Source: Euleptes europaea
Lineage: Eukaryota > Chordata > Lepidosauria > Squamata > Sphaerodactylidae
Direction: 5' to 3'
DNA length: 64,000 nt
NCBI RefSeq assembly: GCF_029931775.1
Contig: NC_079319.1
Location: 99,307,171 to 99,371,170, forward strand
The notes beneath the pieces are model-generated. The model did no database searches, was not told the origin of the DNA, and saw nothing but the letters and a program-made list of their open reading frames with translations. A program made the position numbers and the translations under genes. How positions within the stretch are numbered: position 1 is the first letter of the stretch; each line of letters starts with the position of its first letter. Below, in pieces: positions 56,901 to 63,887 of this stretch.

Positions 56901-59123
56901 TAACTTCGCAAAATCACTTGCTCAGACTTAGATGCAGAAACAAAGAGTTTATTGAAGGCTTCAGATGATACAAGGCAGACACGAGTTAAAAGTTGCAAGT
57001 GAGCTAGCTATCAGAGTTACAGAATATATCTCCTACAGGGCACTAAGGTTCACACCTATGTTATGAGAAGCTACAAGATAGATTGGTACAATACAGACAT
57101 CAAACGGTCCCCGAGGGACTGTTAGGGCTATCAGATCTTCAAGGCCGAATCTGGCCTGAGGGAGTGAATACAGAGAGCGCGGCAGGGAGGGGGAAGGCGG
57201 CATCTGGGTCCAACGGATGTGGCGCCTGAACCCAGGGAAGCGTTAGAAGGTGTGAACTGCTTTTACGAGTTCGAAGCAAGCAGGAGGGAAGGGTAGACAG
57301 AGAGGAGTCAGAGATACACAGGCCCTCACAGAGAGGATCTGCAAAGAGGAGTGGGACAAAATACCTCCTGAGATGTGTGCAAACCTGGTGGCCACCTACA
57401 AGAAACGTCTGACCTCTGTAATTGCCAACAAGGGTTTTGGCACCAAGTATTAAGTCATCTTTTGCAAAGGGATCAAATACTTATTTCACTCATTATAATG
57501 CACATCAATGTCTGTCTTTTGTCTTCTGGGTTTCTGGGGGTTTTCCTGTTGTTATTCTGTCTCTCACAGCTACAATAGACCTATCATTAAAATTATGGAC
57601 TGGTCATTTCTTCGTCAGAGGGCAAACGGGCAAATTCAGCAGGGGATCAAATACTTTTTCCCCTCACTGTACTTATAAAATAGTGCATGCTATTTATTAG
57701 GAGGACCAATCAACATATCACAGAACAGTGGAAGCAAGCTTCCAATTTCCCCAGAACTCAGAAAAATGGCTGGAAAATGGCCTCTAGGACGTGGAGCTCT
57801 AGAAATTTACCCATGTGGCAGTGGTCTTTATCACAGAGATTAGGGGAAATTCCTAGATTGTCACTTGGAAGTGTCATCACATCCTCCCCAAACTCCCCCC
57901 ACCCCCCAAATCTCCCAGCATTTGCTAAGGCAGTGCTGGAAATAGGCAACCAGTGGAGAGACGCATGTAAAAAACTGGAAGTGGCATAACACCTCTCTAG
58001 GAATTGTCTGAAATTCTATGGTAAAACCTGAATTCCTAAAGTGGTCGGACATCACTTCTGGAGAAAACCTATAAGTGATGTCAGTCCTCTGTAGGAATTG
58101 TCAGAAATTCTATGATTTTAGCATAGCATTTCCAACAATTTCTAGAGAGACATGACATCACTTCCAGGTTTTGCCTGGAAGTCATATCACACCATAGGCC
58201 TAATGGCCATTTAAAATTTTATTTTTCTCCCACTGATGTGTTGAGCAGCAATAGGAAATTGGAGCTGGCAGCCCTGTCTGTGTTACTTCCAAAGTCTCTT
58301 CAAACAGCAGAGTAGGGGGGTTATCTATCAGGTCTCTTCCCCCCCCCTTTTTAGATAGAACCTGGGAGAGTGCGGGGGAATGGCGGGGAAGGCGCTCCTG
58401 GCCTCGGTGGGGCCAGTTGCCCCAGAGAGTGGGGGGGTGGCAGGGGGGCTGGGCTTGGCTCACAGCTGGGTGAGGAGCCCTCCAGGGGCCAGATCTGGCC
58501 CACGGGCCGCCAGTTTGACACCCCTGCTCTAAGTCTTAAATTGCTATTTTATAGTAATGACAGAAACACACCGCAGTAAGACTTTACAGTTTGGAGGAGC
58601 TTGTGTTATAGAAAATCTGTGGCATCATATTCCACGGCTGTGATTGCAATATGTTTAAGGTTCACTGTTTCTCATTTAACGCTTTATTCTCTAAAACGTG
58701 TTCTCATGTTAACTATAGCTGGAAAAAGAATTAACGTATGAGAGATTATCCATATGGACCAGTCCAGAAATGATGGAGAAAATGGAAGTGGAGGTTCACT
58801 TGCCCAGGGTCAAGTTGGCCGAGAGTTATGACCTGAAGATGACTTTACGCAGCTTGGGAATGACAGTCGCCTTCAGCCAAAGTCAAGCTAACCTCACAGG
58901 AATGTCCCAGAAAAACGACTTGTTTCTGTCACAGGTGTTTCACAAGTCTTTTGTGGAGGTCAATGAAGAAGGCACGGAGGCATCGGCTGCCACTGCAGGG
59001 GTTGTCTCTGTAAGAACATCTCAGCAGCCGGTGGTATTTAAAGGAGACCACCCCTTCCTCTTCTTTATCAGACACAACAAAACAAAAAGCATCCTCTTCT
59101 TTGGCAGGTTCTGTACTCCTTAG
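44794..59123 (+). CDS. SERPINB10: Clade B (ov-)serpin, SERPINB10-like, 7 coding exons, 391 aa
   Basis: Coding exons: 44794-44961, 46256-46294, 47886-48020, 53104-53221, 54203-54345, 55487-55654 and 58719-59123, all GT-AG, open frame, 391 residues. The start MDSL.....F.L.LFK, the [11 protein letters not shown] block, [12 protein letters not shown] and LLPEDAVDS resemble SERPINB10 (bomapin). The loop [18 protein letters not shown] puts Arg356 at P1 and Thr at P1'. The [11 protein letters not shown] insertion is shared with gene 1 and, from memory, avian MENT. Exon 3 encodes only 13 residues, so the long basic CD loop of mammalian SERPINB10 and avian MENT is absent. There is no signal peptide; the likely role is an intracellular inhibitor of trypsin-like proteases. 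Lying just downstream of a SERPINB2-like gene in the same direction supports the name. A lineage-specific SERPINB2 duplicate is the alternative. Confidence 0.88.
45283..45485 (+). mobile_element. MULE-like MITE, copy 5
   Basis: AGGGTTGCCAGGTCCCTCTT to GTTGGCAACCCT, 203 bp. The flanks CCTTGGAAAT and ACTGGGAAAC match at 7 of 10 bases. Intron 2 of gene 2. Confidence 0.65.
45486..46255. other. Intron DNA, gene 2; no clear feature
   Basis: A GC-rich patch at 45560-45800 gives ORFs in several frames without family signals. It may be an old non-autonomous DNA element, but no termini were found. Confidence 0.3.
46256..46294 (+). CDS. SERPINB10: SERPINB10-like coding exon 2 (short CD-loop exon)
   Basis: A 39-nt microexon between TACTTACAG and CAG|GTAATA encodes [13 protein letters not shown], phase 0. 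VLHF is the conserved start of this exon in ov-serpins. The loop is far shorter than in gene 1. Confidence 0.8.
46610..46805 (-). repeat. 5S rRNA-derived SINE, copy 4, with (TG)n tail
   Basis: A (TG)8-type run at about 46616-46632 is followed by GTGCCATCAAGTTACAG and ends with ACCCAAGTACTAACCAGAGC, TGCTTAGCTTCTGAGATATG (minus-strand 5S-like head). The dinucleotide run is at the 3' end of the SINE. Confidence 0.7.
47233..47436 (+). mobile_element. MULE-like MITE, copy 6
   Basis: 204 bp. The flanks GGCTGACCCT (47223-47232) and AGCTGACCCT (47437-47446) match at 9 of 10 bases. Confidence 0.75.
47886..48020 (+). CDS. SERPINB10: SERPINB10-like coding exon 3
   Basis: 135 nt, phase 0, after CTTTTACAG and before ACT|GTAAGT. 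It encodes [20 protein letters not shown] and [12 protein letters not shown], the helix D to strand 2A region. Confidence 0.92.
48421..48652 (+). repeat. Sauria-like tRNA-derived SINE, copy 1
   Basis: The head GGTGTAGTGGTTAAGAGC carries a pol III A box; GGGTTGGTTTCCC is a decayed B box. The body has CACCTAACTCACAAGGGGAG, GGAAGGGAAGGAGTTTGAGG and TAAAAGGTAGAGAAAA. This is the pattern of the squamate SINE whose tail derives from BovB. Intron 4 of gene 2. Confidence 0.7.
48795..48912 (+). mobile_element. CR1 LINE 3' terminus
   Basis: GGGGGTTGGACTTGATGGCC, CCCTTCCAACTCTATGATTC and the terminal ATTCTATG repeats are the classic amniote CR1 3' end. It is immediately followed by a solo LTR at 48939. 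Confidence 0.75.
48939..49273 (+). mobile_element. Solo LTR, fossil
   Basis: 335 bp starting TGTCAGGAGCAGG and ending GAGCTCACA, with an AATAAA near 49201. The 5-bp repeat CAGGG at 48934-48938 and 49274-49278 is a perfect target-site duplication. The start resembles the gypsy LTRs of this window. It looks whole as a solo LTR. Confidence 0.7.
49585..49800 (-). repeat. 5S rRNA-derived SINE, copy 5
   Basis: AAGTGCCATCAAGTCACAGC at the tail end, GGTTTGCCACTGCCTGC in the body, and GGTCTCCCATCCAAGTACTA, TGCTAAGCTTCTGAGATCTG in the 5S-like head, on the minus strand. The best preserved of the minus-strand copies. Confidence 0.75.
49801..50925. other. Intron DNA, gene 2; mostly unassigned
   Basis: A fragment near 49985-50110 (TTTTCCCTGATGGGGACCCA) resembles the start of the SINE split by hAT copy R4. 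The rest (50110-50925) shows no family I can name. Confidence 0.3.
50926..52680 (-). repeat. MIR-type SINE split by hAT copy R4
   Basis: The left piece 50926-50973 (TTTAGGTATTTACAACCAAC) and right piece 52525-52680 (CTCCATTTTATCCTCACAAC, GACCCAAGGTCGCCCAGTAA, GGGGATTCGAACCGGGGTTT) form one SINE interrupted by the 1.54-kb hAT element. The B-box complement is well kept. Confidence 0.65.
50974..52516. mobile_element. hAT element, TAGGGCTG family, copy R4
   Basis: 1543 bp, TAGGGCTGTTGAA at the left, ATCGACAGCCCTA at the right, with a perfect 8-bp duplication AGTGGCAT at 50966-50973 and 52517-52524. One subterminal unit per side in inverted orientation (51170-51320 and 52030-52170). The centre has TGCAAACCATGCAAAG minirepeats and CACACA runs. 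It is the cleanest member of the family here. No transposase. Confidence 0.85.
52690..53103. other. Intron end before exon at 53104; no feature
   Basis: No recognised repeat or extra exon. Confidence 0.3.
53104..53221 (+). CDS. SERPINB10: SERPINB10-like coding exon 4
   Basis: 118 nt, after ATCTTTCAG, ending in phase 1 at GAGC|GTAAGC. It encodes [13 protein letters not shown] and [11 protein letters not shown]. The phase-1 end creates a split His codon with the next exon. Confidence 0.93.
53222..54202. other. Intron DNA, gene 2; no feature
   Basis: About 1 kb without recognised repeats or exons; a G run near 53581. Confidence 0.3.
54203..54345 (+). CDS. SERPINB10: SERPINB10-like coding exon 5
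   Basis: 143 nt after TTTTTCCAAAG, donor AAG|GTATGT. It encodes [20 protein letters not shown] and [13 protein letters not shown], the most conserved block of ov-serpins. Confidence 0.94.
54793..55045 (+). repeat. Sauria-like tRNA-derived SINE, copy 2
   Basis: GGCCAGCGTGGTATAGTGG (A-box region), GGGTTTGGTTCCCCACTCC (B-box region), CACCTACCTCACAAAGTGTC and GGTAAAGAAAATCAGCATAT, ending in a CTTCTTCTACTACTACT tail. Nearly full length. Confidence 0.75.
55188..55391 (+). mobile_element. MULE-like MITE, copy 7
   Basis: AGGTTTGCCAGGTCCCTCTT to GGAGGTTGGCAACTT, ends slightly decayed; no clear flanking duplication. It lies just upstream of exon 55487-55654. Confidence 0.6.
55487..55654 (+). CDS. SERPINB10: SERPINB10-like coding exon 6
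   Basis: 168 nt, acceptor ATTACAG, donor CTG|GTAAAC. It encodes [31 protein letters not shown] and [13 protein letters not shown] Tc1 transposon lies only 76 bases downstream in the following intron. Confidence 0.93.
55947..55967 (+). repeat. Micro-interstitial telomeric repeat 1 (TTAGGG)n
   Basis: Three tandem TTAGGG units directly after CAGCCAGA inside the Tc1 element, where related elements have unrelated 5' UTR sequence. A (CCCTAA)-type pair in the opposite sense lies at 56113-56130. Confidence 0.7.
56016..56903 (+). pseudogene. Tc1 transposase (DD34E), disrupted
   Basis: The frame opens [20 protein letters not shown] and carries a helix-turn-helix start, [11 protein letters not shown], then the catalytic motifs: [10 protein letters not shown] (first Asp), [10 protein letters not shown] (second Asp) and [15 protein letters not shown] (Glu). 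About 15 residues between LGEKVTT and TVNLPRSG are missing compared with family members as I recall them, removing part of the second DNA-binding helix. The true C-terminus resumes after the solo LTR at 57336 (EDLQRG-type sequence, then [16 protein letters not shown]). Confidence 0.9.
56113..56130 (-). repeat. Micro-interstitial telomeric repeat 2 (CCCTAA)n
   Basis: ACCCTAACCCTAAC replaces part of the transposase coding sequence between GAGAAGGTGACA and TGTCAACCTCCC. Opposite orientation to the repeat at 55947. Confidence 0.7.
56876..57330 (-). mobile_element. Solo LTR inserted in the Tc1 transposon, fossil
   Basis: 455 bp with ends TGTGAG and CTCACA. The perfect 5-bp duplication GAGAG lies at 56871-56875 and 57331-57335. 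The complement of GTTTATTGAAGG (an AATAAA signal on the minus strand) sets the strand. Looks whole as a solo LTR; younger than the Tc1 copy. Confidence 0.85.
57690..58255. repeat. Unclassified intron repeat with internal subrepeats
   Basis: GGAATTGTCTGAAATTCTATG near 58002 and GGAATTGTCAGAAATTCTATG near 58094 recur with CATCACTTCTGG / CATCACTTCCAGG motifs, spaced about 90 bases. Ends not defined. Confidence 0.4.
58300..58532. mobile_element. hAT fragment (right end, GGGTGTCAAA family)
   Basis: CAGATCTGGCCCACGGGCCG then CCAGTTTGACACCCCTG at the right edge. This is the terminus of the same broad family as 12831-13190. The left end is not seen. Confidence 0.45.
58719..59123 (+). CDS. SERPINB10: SERPINB10-like last coding exon with reactive centre loop
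   Basis: 405 nt from acceptor AACTATAG to the TAG stop. It carries [37 protein letters not shown], the hinge and loop [18 protein letters not shown], and [14 protein letters not shown] ending FCTP. P1-P1' is predicted as Arg-Thr, the pair I recall for PAI-2. Confidence 0.93.
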   Translation: MEKELTYERLSIWTSPEMMEKMEVEVHLPRVKLAESYDLKMTLRSLGMTVAFSQSQANLTGMSQKNDLFLSQVFHKSFVEVNEEGTEASAATAGVVSVRTSQQPVVFKGDHPFLFFIRHNKTKSILFFGRFCTP

Positions 59124-59500
59124 GAAGCTTTGTGTCACCTCTGCCGTTGGAGCAACGCCCAATGGCGGTCCTCCTAAACGCATGGGAGTCGGGCCTCTTG
59201 GGTTTAATGGGCTTTCCTTCTGAATAAACATGTTTAAGAGCAGGGTGAAAATGCTGTGAGTGAATCAGACCTGAGCCTCATGTTGGTTTTTAGGCATGGC
59301 AATATCTGTACACCTCTCAGCCTTCCCTTTCGGAATCTCTCTCTCTCTCTGATGCCCAATGTTTTCTGTGTTCTCATAATGCTTTAACTTCCTAATCCCT
59401 CCTCATATTGCATTTTGCAAGAGGGTTAACAGTGGTCCAATTCAGGCAACCCTGATTAATACAACCTGTGTGTAAAAACAATAAAGTATTTTTGAAAACT
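59124..59500 (+). other. SERPINB10: 3' UTR of the SERPINB10-like gene
   Basis: Two candidate polyadenylation signals are visible, AATAAA at 59223-59228 and AATAAA at 59480-59485. The first is only 100 bases past the stop; the second gives a UTR nearer the usual size. No further coding signal is seen. Confidence 0.5.
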
Positions 59501-59726
59501 CCATTTCTGCCATTCCAAAGTGATGCTGCTTTAAGTTCCTTTCAAGAGAACTCATGTTGTGCAGACTGCCACTCATTATCCCTTAACATTTTTGCAAAGC
59601 TCTGACCCACTTTATGGTTTTCATTTTGATTTTTTTAAAATTGAAACATATTGTGTTCTCAGCCCAAACAGGTCTAGCCCCCCACACACACACTCTCCAG
59701 TGGCTTCTCTCGTTCCTGTAAGTCAG

Positions 59727-59935
59727 GGGTGGGGAACGTCTGGCCCGGGGGCCATTTAAGGCCAGCGAAATCATTTGGTCTGGCACTTTGTGGGTCCTGG
59801 CAGATCTCTAGCTCAGAAGGATTTAAGACTGGCGATCTGCCCCCTCCCACGGACAGGAAAAGCCTCTATTCAAGGCAGATGTGAGTTTGTTTTGCCGAGA
59901 AAAGGAACCTTCCCCCCCCCCTTGCAGAAGTGTCA
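59727..59935. mobile_element. hAT fragment (left end, CAGGGGTGGGGAACG family)
   Basis: CAGGGGTGGGGAACGTCTGG followed by CCCGGGGGCCATTTAAGGCC matches the left terminus of the element at 9410-10292. No right end follows. Confidence 0.5.
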
Positions 59936-60118
59936 TTAGCTATGGAGCTGCTAGGACCACCCAAGAAATGGTGTTAACCCTTTCCCACCCGGGCCGTGGA
60001 GAAACGTCTTCCCTCTGTACTACAAGAGGGCTGCGGGGGGGGGGGGGGCTGAAGTGACGACAGTGGAGGGCTGAAAGTGCAGCTGAGGTAAGTTGTTCAC
60101 AGTTGCAGCCAACCAGAG

Positions 60119-60119
<1 letters not shown>

Positions 60120-60174
<55 letters not shown>

Positions 60175-60385
60175 AATGCCATCATGTCACTTCTGACTAA
60201 TGGCGACCCTATGAATCAATGTCTTCCAAAATGTCCTAGAATTAACAGCCTTGCTCAAGTCTTGCAAACTGAGGGCTGGGGCATCCATCTCTTGTTGGGT
60301 CTTCCTCTTTTCCTGCTGCCTTCAGCGTTTCCTACTGTTATTGTCTTTTCCAGTGACTCTGATCTTCTCATACTGTGACCAAGGT
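60120..60385 (-). repeat. (GT)26 microsatellite joined to a SINE-like repeat
   Basis: About 52 bases of pure (TG)n at 60120-60171, then TAAATGCCATCATGTCACTT and CTAATGGCGACCCTATGAAT, sharing the tail motif of the 5S-derived SINEs but with a different head (CTTGTTGGGTCTTCCTCTTT). Probably a SINE relative whose CA tail has expanded. Confidence 0.55.
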
Positions 60386-60499
60386 ATGACAGCCTTCCCC
60401 ACCACCACCACCCCACTTTCCCGGGCGATCCTGCTCATAGAAACCAATGGGTAGACCTGGCCTCCATGGGGGGGGGGGGAATTCAGTCGGGAGGCCAGG

Positions 60500-61325
60500 T
60501 GTCAGACTTAGGTGTCTGTCCCTAGCATCCCAAAAAGCACACACACCCAGGCAGGTGATCCTAAGCAATGCTACTTTATTAGGAGCAAAAAGACAGATTA
60601 AAAGAAGCTGACTGCCTCACACGCAGGTGAGGCTGCTAATGATTTTAGGTATGCGAAGTACAGGTTAAAAGCCTTCTAGGCAGAGACAGCTAAATAGTGA
60701 AGTTACTTCAAGATAGCGATTCCCAGGGAGGGAAGCCATAACATCATACGTCTGAGATAGCCAGGAGGAACCAAAACTGTACACAGAATTTATGAGCATG
60801 AGAATCAGACCTTGAGAAGCAACCAGACTCTAGCCTTGAACGGAAGCCAGCCCCTGGCCTGCATATGTCTTGAGCCTGCATCCCAGTAGGTAGTACTGAC
60901 CTGACATTCTGACCCCCTTAGCCCCCCCCCCCCGCTACTCGTAGCCAGTTGAGGTTTCTTAGGATAGGCCTCGTGGAACTGGCGAATCAATCGGGGGGCT
61001 GCTACATGGTGCTCGGCCACCCACTCATCATGATCTGGGCCCAAATGTTTCCAGCGTACCAAGTAGTAGAGCACTCCCCTGCAAATGCGAAAATCCAGTA
61101 TTTTTTGACACTTCAAAATGTTGTTCCCCCTCCACCTCCACCAACACCGAGACCTCCGGTGGCGATTCGGGATGCCACTCTGGAGCAGGGACATGTTTCT
61201 TTAAGAGACTGATATGGTGGCCCATAGAAACCAATGGGTATACCTGGCCTCCGTGAGGGAGAGGGGAAGCTTCCCAATGCGGACTCCCCCCCCCCCAGAG
61301 GCCACCCATCTTCGGCCTGACCAAG
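60500..61325 (-). mobile_element. Ty3/gypsy chromovirus 3' end with LTR, fossil
   Basis: On the minus strand: integrase C-terminal sequence and a chromodomain ([38 protein letters not shown]), a purine-rich tract, then the LTR 60906-60500 (TGTCAGGTCAG...TCTGACA). Only the 3' end of the element is present. The LTR matches the relic at 4062-4173. Confidence 0.75.
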
Positions 61326-61339
61326 AGACATTGATGTTG

Positions 61340-61380
61340 GATCGAGCCCTCCTCCCAAATGAGTTCGACACCCCTGTCCT
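61340..61380. mobile_element. hAT terminus remnant
   Basis: AAATGAGTTCGACACCCCTG is the right end of the GGGTGTCAAA hAT family seen at 12831-13190. Too short to say more. Confidence 0.35.
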
Positions 61381-62002
61381 AAACAGCTCTCTTGCAGACT
61401 GACACACACTTATGTGTCACCTGGTGTTCATTCAGCTATACTGCTGGATAGATGTCCATCTCTTTTAACCCACTAACCCCAGGTGAGGACTTTGTGGGGA
61501 TTTGCTTCCCTTCTTAAGACATAAGAAAAACCCTGGTGGATCAGACCAAGGCCCATCAAGTCCAGCAGTCTGTTCACACAGTGGCCAACCAGGTGCCTCT
61601 AGGAAGCCCACAAAACAAGACGACTGCAGCAGCATTTATCCTGCCTGTGTTCCACAGCACCTAAGATAATAGGCCTGCTCCTCTGATCCTGGAGAGAATA
61701 GGGATGCTGATGACTAGTATCCATTTTAACTAGTAGCCATGAATACCTCTTTCCTCCATGAACATGTCCACTCCCCTCTTAAAGCCTTCCAAGTTGGCAG
61801 CCATCACCACATCCTGGGCAGGGAGTTCCACAATTTAACTATGCTTTGTGTGAAAAAATACTTCCTTTTATCTGTTTTGAATCTCTCACCCTCCAGCTTC
61901 AACAGATGACCTCACGTTCTAGTATTATGGGAGAGAGAGAAAAGCTTCTCCCTGTCCACTCTCTCCAAACCATGCATAATTTTATAGACCTCAATCATGT
62001 CT

Positions 62003-62631
62003 AGGGTTGCCAACCTCCACGTACTAGCTGGAGATCTCCTGCTATTACAACCGATCTCCAGCCGATAGAGATCAGATCACCTGGAGAAAATGGCTGCTTT
62101 GGCAATTGGACTCTATAGTAGAAAAGAGCAAGAGTCCAGTAGCACCTTAAAGACTAACAAAAATATTTTCTGGTAGGGTATGAGCTTTTGTGAGCCACAG
62201 CTCACTTCTTCAGATACAGCTAGAATGTTAATCTATCTGTCTTTAAGTAGAGGAGAGTGAATTCAGACAAGCATTAGTATGTAAATGTTAACAGTATGTA
62301 AATGTGAATAGCAGGTGTGATGGGATTAGGTGTGGTATGCAGAAGAGTCTGTGATGTCCAGGGGAGAGATGGGTGTGGAATTCACTCTCCTCTACTTAAA
62401 GACAGATGGATTCACATTCTAGCTGTATCTGAAGAAGTGAGCTGTGGCTCACAAAAGCTCATACCCTACCAGGACTCTTGCCCTTTTCTACTACTGCAGA
62501 CAGACTAACACGGCTACCCACTGTGAATTGGACTCTATGACATTGAAGTCCCTTCCCTCCCCAAACCCCACCCTCCTCAGGCTCCACCCCAAAACCCTCC
62601 CGCCGGTGGTGAAGAGGGACCTGGCAACCCT
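62003..62631 (-). mobile_element. MULE-like MITE, copy 8, itself interrupted
   Basis: AGGGTTGCCAACC to CTGGCAACCCT with a perfect 10-bp duplication AATCATGTCT at 61993-62002 and 62632-62641. This is the best evidence in the window for the family's target-site length. A 409-bp foldback repeat is inserted at 62117-62525. Confidence 0.8.
62117..62525. repeat. Foldback retroposon inserted in the MITE
   Basis: A perfect 13-bp duplication AATTGGACTCTAT flanks it (62104-62116 and 62526-62538). The arms 62170-62263 and 62379-62472 are inverted repeats of about 94 bases; outer GTAGAAAAGAGCAAGAGTCC and its complement near 62472-62492 extend them. The right end reads CAGACTAACACGGCTACCCA. The arm motif CTGAAGAAGTGAGCTGTGGC recalls Penelope-type repeats. 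This dispersed repeat is common in reptile DNA as I remember, but I cannot name it. Confidence 0.65.
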
Positions 62632-62790
62632 AATCATGTCTCCCCTCAGCTGCCTTCTTTCCAAGCTAAACAGCCCTAAGCGTTTTAACCGCTCCTCATA
62701 GGGAAGTTGCTGTAGTCCCCTGATCATTTTGGTTGCTCTTTTCTTCTTAAGCCACCCCTCTTCCTCAGAAGACTTCTCCTCGCACATTTA

Positions 62791-63275
62791 CTTGTGAGCA
62801 GGTCACCTAAAGTAATTGGAAGCAAACCTCTGAGAAAACACTCAGAGGATCAAGAGGTGAGTATTCAGGCCTCCACAAGTTTTTCAAGCATCGTGTCATG
62901 TTGGGAAAGCATCAGTCCCCTTTTCTGGCACTTTGCAAAGGATTCCTCTCCACCCTGTGACCTGTCGGTGGGCTAGCGAGGCACAGCACACAACCTGTGC
63001 TGCCCCAAACTGCCTGCCTGCTCACCAGCCATGTATACTGGCCTGTCAGGTGTTTGCTCTACATTTTGCAGTTCCCACCAGGCAGTAAAAATGGAATCCT
63101 TGTTGAGGTGGTCATGTGTGGCTGGTTGGTTGTACGTGGTTAGAAGAATCACAGGTGATGTCAGCTGGAGTGGACAGGGAAGCTAAAACGGCCCAAGAGC
63201 AAGCCAGGCTGTGTGGCCCATGCGGAGCTCCAAGGTAGATGGTTGCTTGGCTCAGACCTGACCAGCCATGGTTGT
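62791..63275. other. Downstream intergenic DNA; no feature
   Basis: No exon or recognised repeat. Confidence 0.3.
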
Positions 63276-63482
63276 AGGGTTGCCAGGTCCCTCTTCGCCA
63301 CCGGAGGGAGGTTTTTAGGGCAGAGCCTGAGGAGGACAGAGTTTGGAGAGGGGAAGGAATTCAATGCCATAGATTCCAATTGCCAAAGTGGCCATTTTCT
63401 CCAGGGGAACTGATCTCTATCGGCTGGAGATCAGTTGCAATACCAGGAGATCTCCAGCTAGTACCTGGAAGTTGGCAACCCT
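63276..63482 (+). mobile_element. MULE-like MITE, copy 9
   Basis: AGGGTTGCCAGGTCCCTCTT to GTTGGCAACCCT, 207 bp. The flanks CCATGGTTGT and AGATGGGTGT match at 7 of 10 bases. Confidence 0.65.
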
Positions 63483-63749
63483 AGATGGGTGTCACATAGT
63501 CCAGAAATTGTAGGATTTTCTGCTTCTGCCTGAGAAGATAGCTTCCATCGTCTTCTCATTCTATTTGTATTCCAAGACAGTAGTTGATGTTTCCTAATTG
63601 TTCCACTTCTACGTCTTGAGCACATGTTGAACAGTTTCTGCACTGAAGCACAGCTGTTCTAAGTTGATTTCCTGTTCTTGCTTTAATTTGCTATCTGGAA
63701 GATCAGTTGAAACAGTGGGAAATCTAATACTTGGAGGTTGGCAACCCTC

Positions 63750-63880
63750 GTTCAGAGAACTGTGACTAGCCCAAGGTCACCCAGCAGGCTTCATGTGTAG
63801 GAGTGGGGAAACTAACCAAATCCACCAGATTAGAGTCCACTGCTCATGTGCAGGAATGGAGGATCAAACCTAGTTGTCCA
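63750..63880 (-). repeat. Sauria-like SINE, copy 3 (partial)
   Basis: CTAGCCCAAGGTCACCCAGC, TTCATGTGTAGGAGTGGGGA and CACCAGATTAGAGTCCACTG are the minus-strand order of the SINE at 54793-55045. Confidence 0.6.
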
Positions 63881-63887
63881 GTGGTTC

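Larger units (their letters stand above)
55731..57669 (+). mobile_element. Tc1/mariner transposon with long inverted repeats
   Basis: It starts CAGTGAGGGGGGAAAGTATT and ends TACTTTTTCCCCTCACTG, flanked by TA at 55729-55730 and 57670-57671. The inverted repeats are about 200 bp, with outer and inner copies of AGTATTTGATCCCCT (55742 and 55919 on the left), the IR/DR layout. It matches in style the Tc1 elements abundant in fishes and frogs. It is dead: the transposase has an internal gap filled by telomere-like repeats and its end is split by a solo LTR at 56876-57330. Confidence 0.92.
61515..62790 (-). mobile_element. CR1-type LINE 3' end, copy 3, split by a MITE
   Basis: Minus-strand counterpart of 10660-11240: GATCAGACCAAGGCCCATCA, CTCCCCTCTTAAAGCCTTCC and TTTTATAGACCTCAATCATG, resuming after the MITE with CTCCCCTCAGCTGCCTTCTT and CTAAACAGCCCTAAG. 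The MULE-like MITE 62003-62631 interrupts it. Confidence 0.7.

Noticed and set aside
56016-56903. Active Tc1 transposase
   Set aside because: The catalytic motifs are visible, but the DNA-binding part has a gap and the end is split by a solo LTR.
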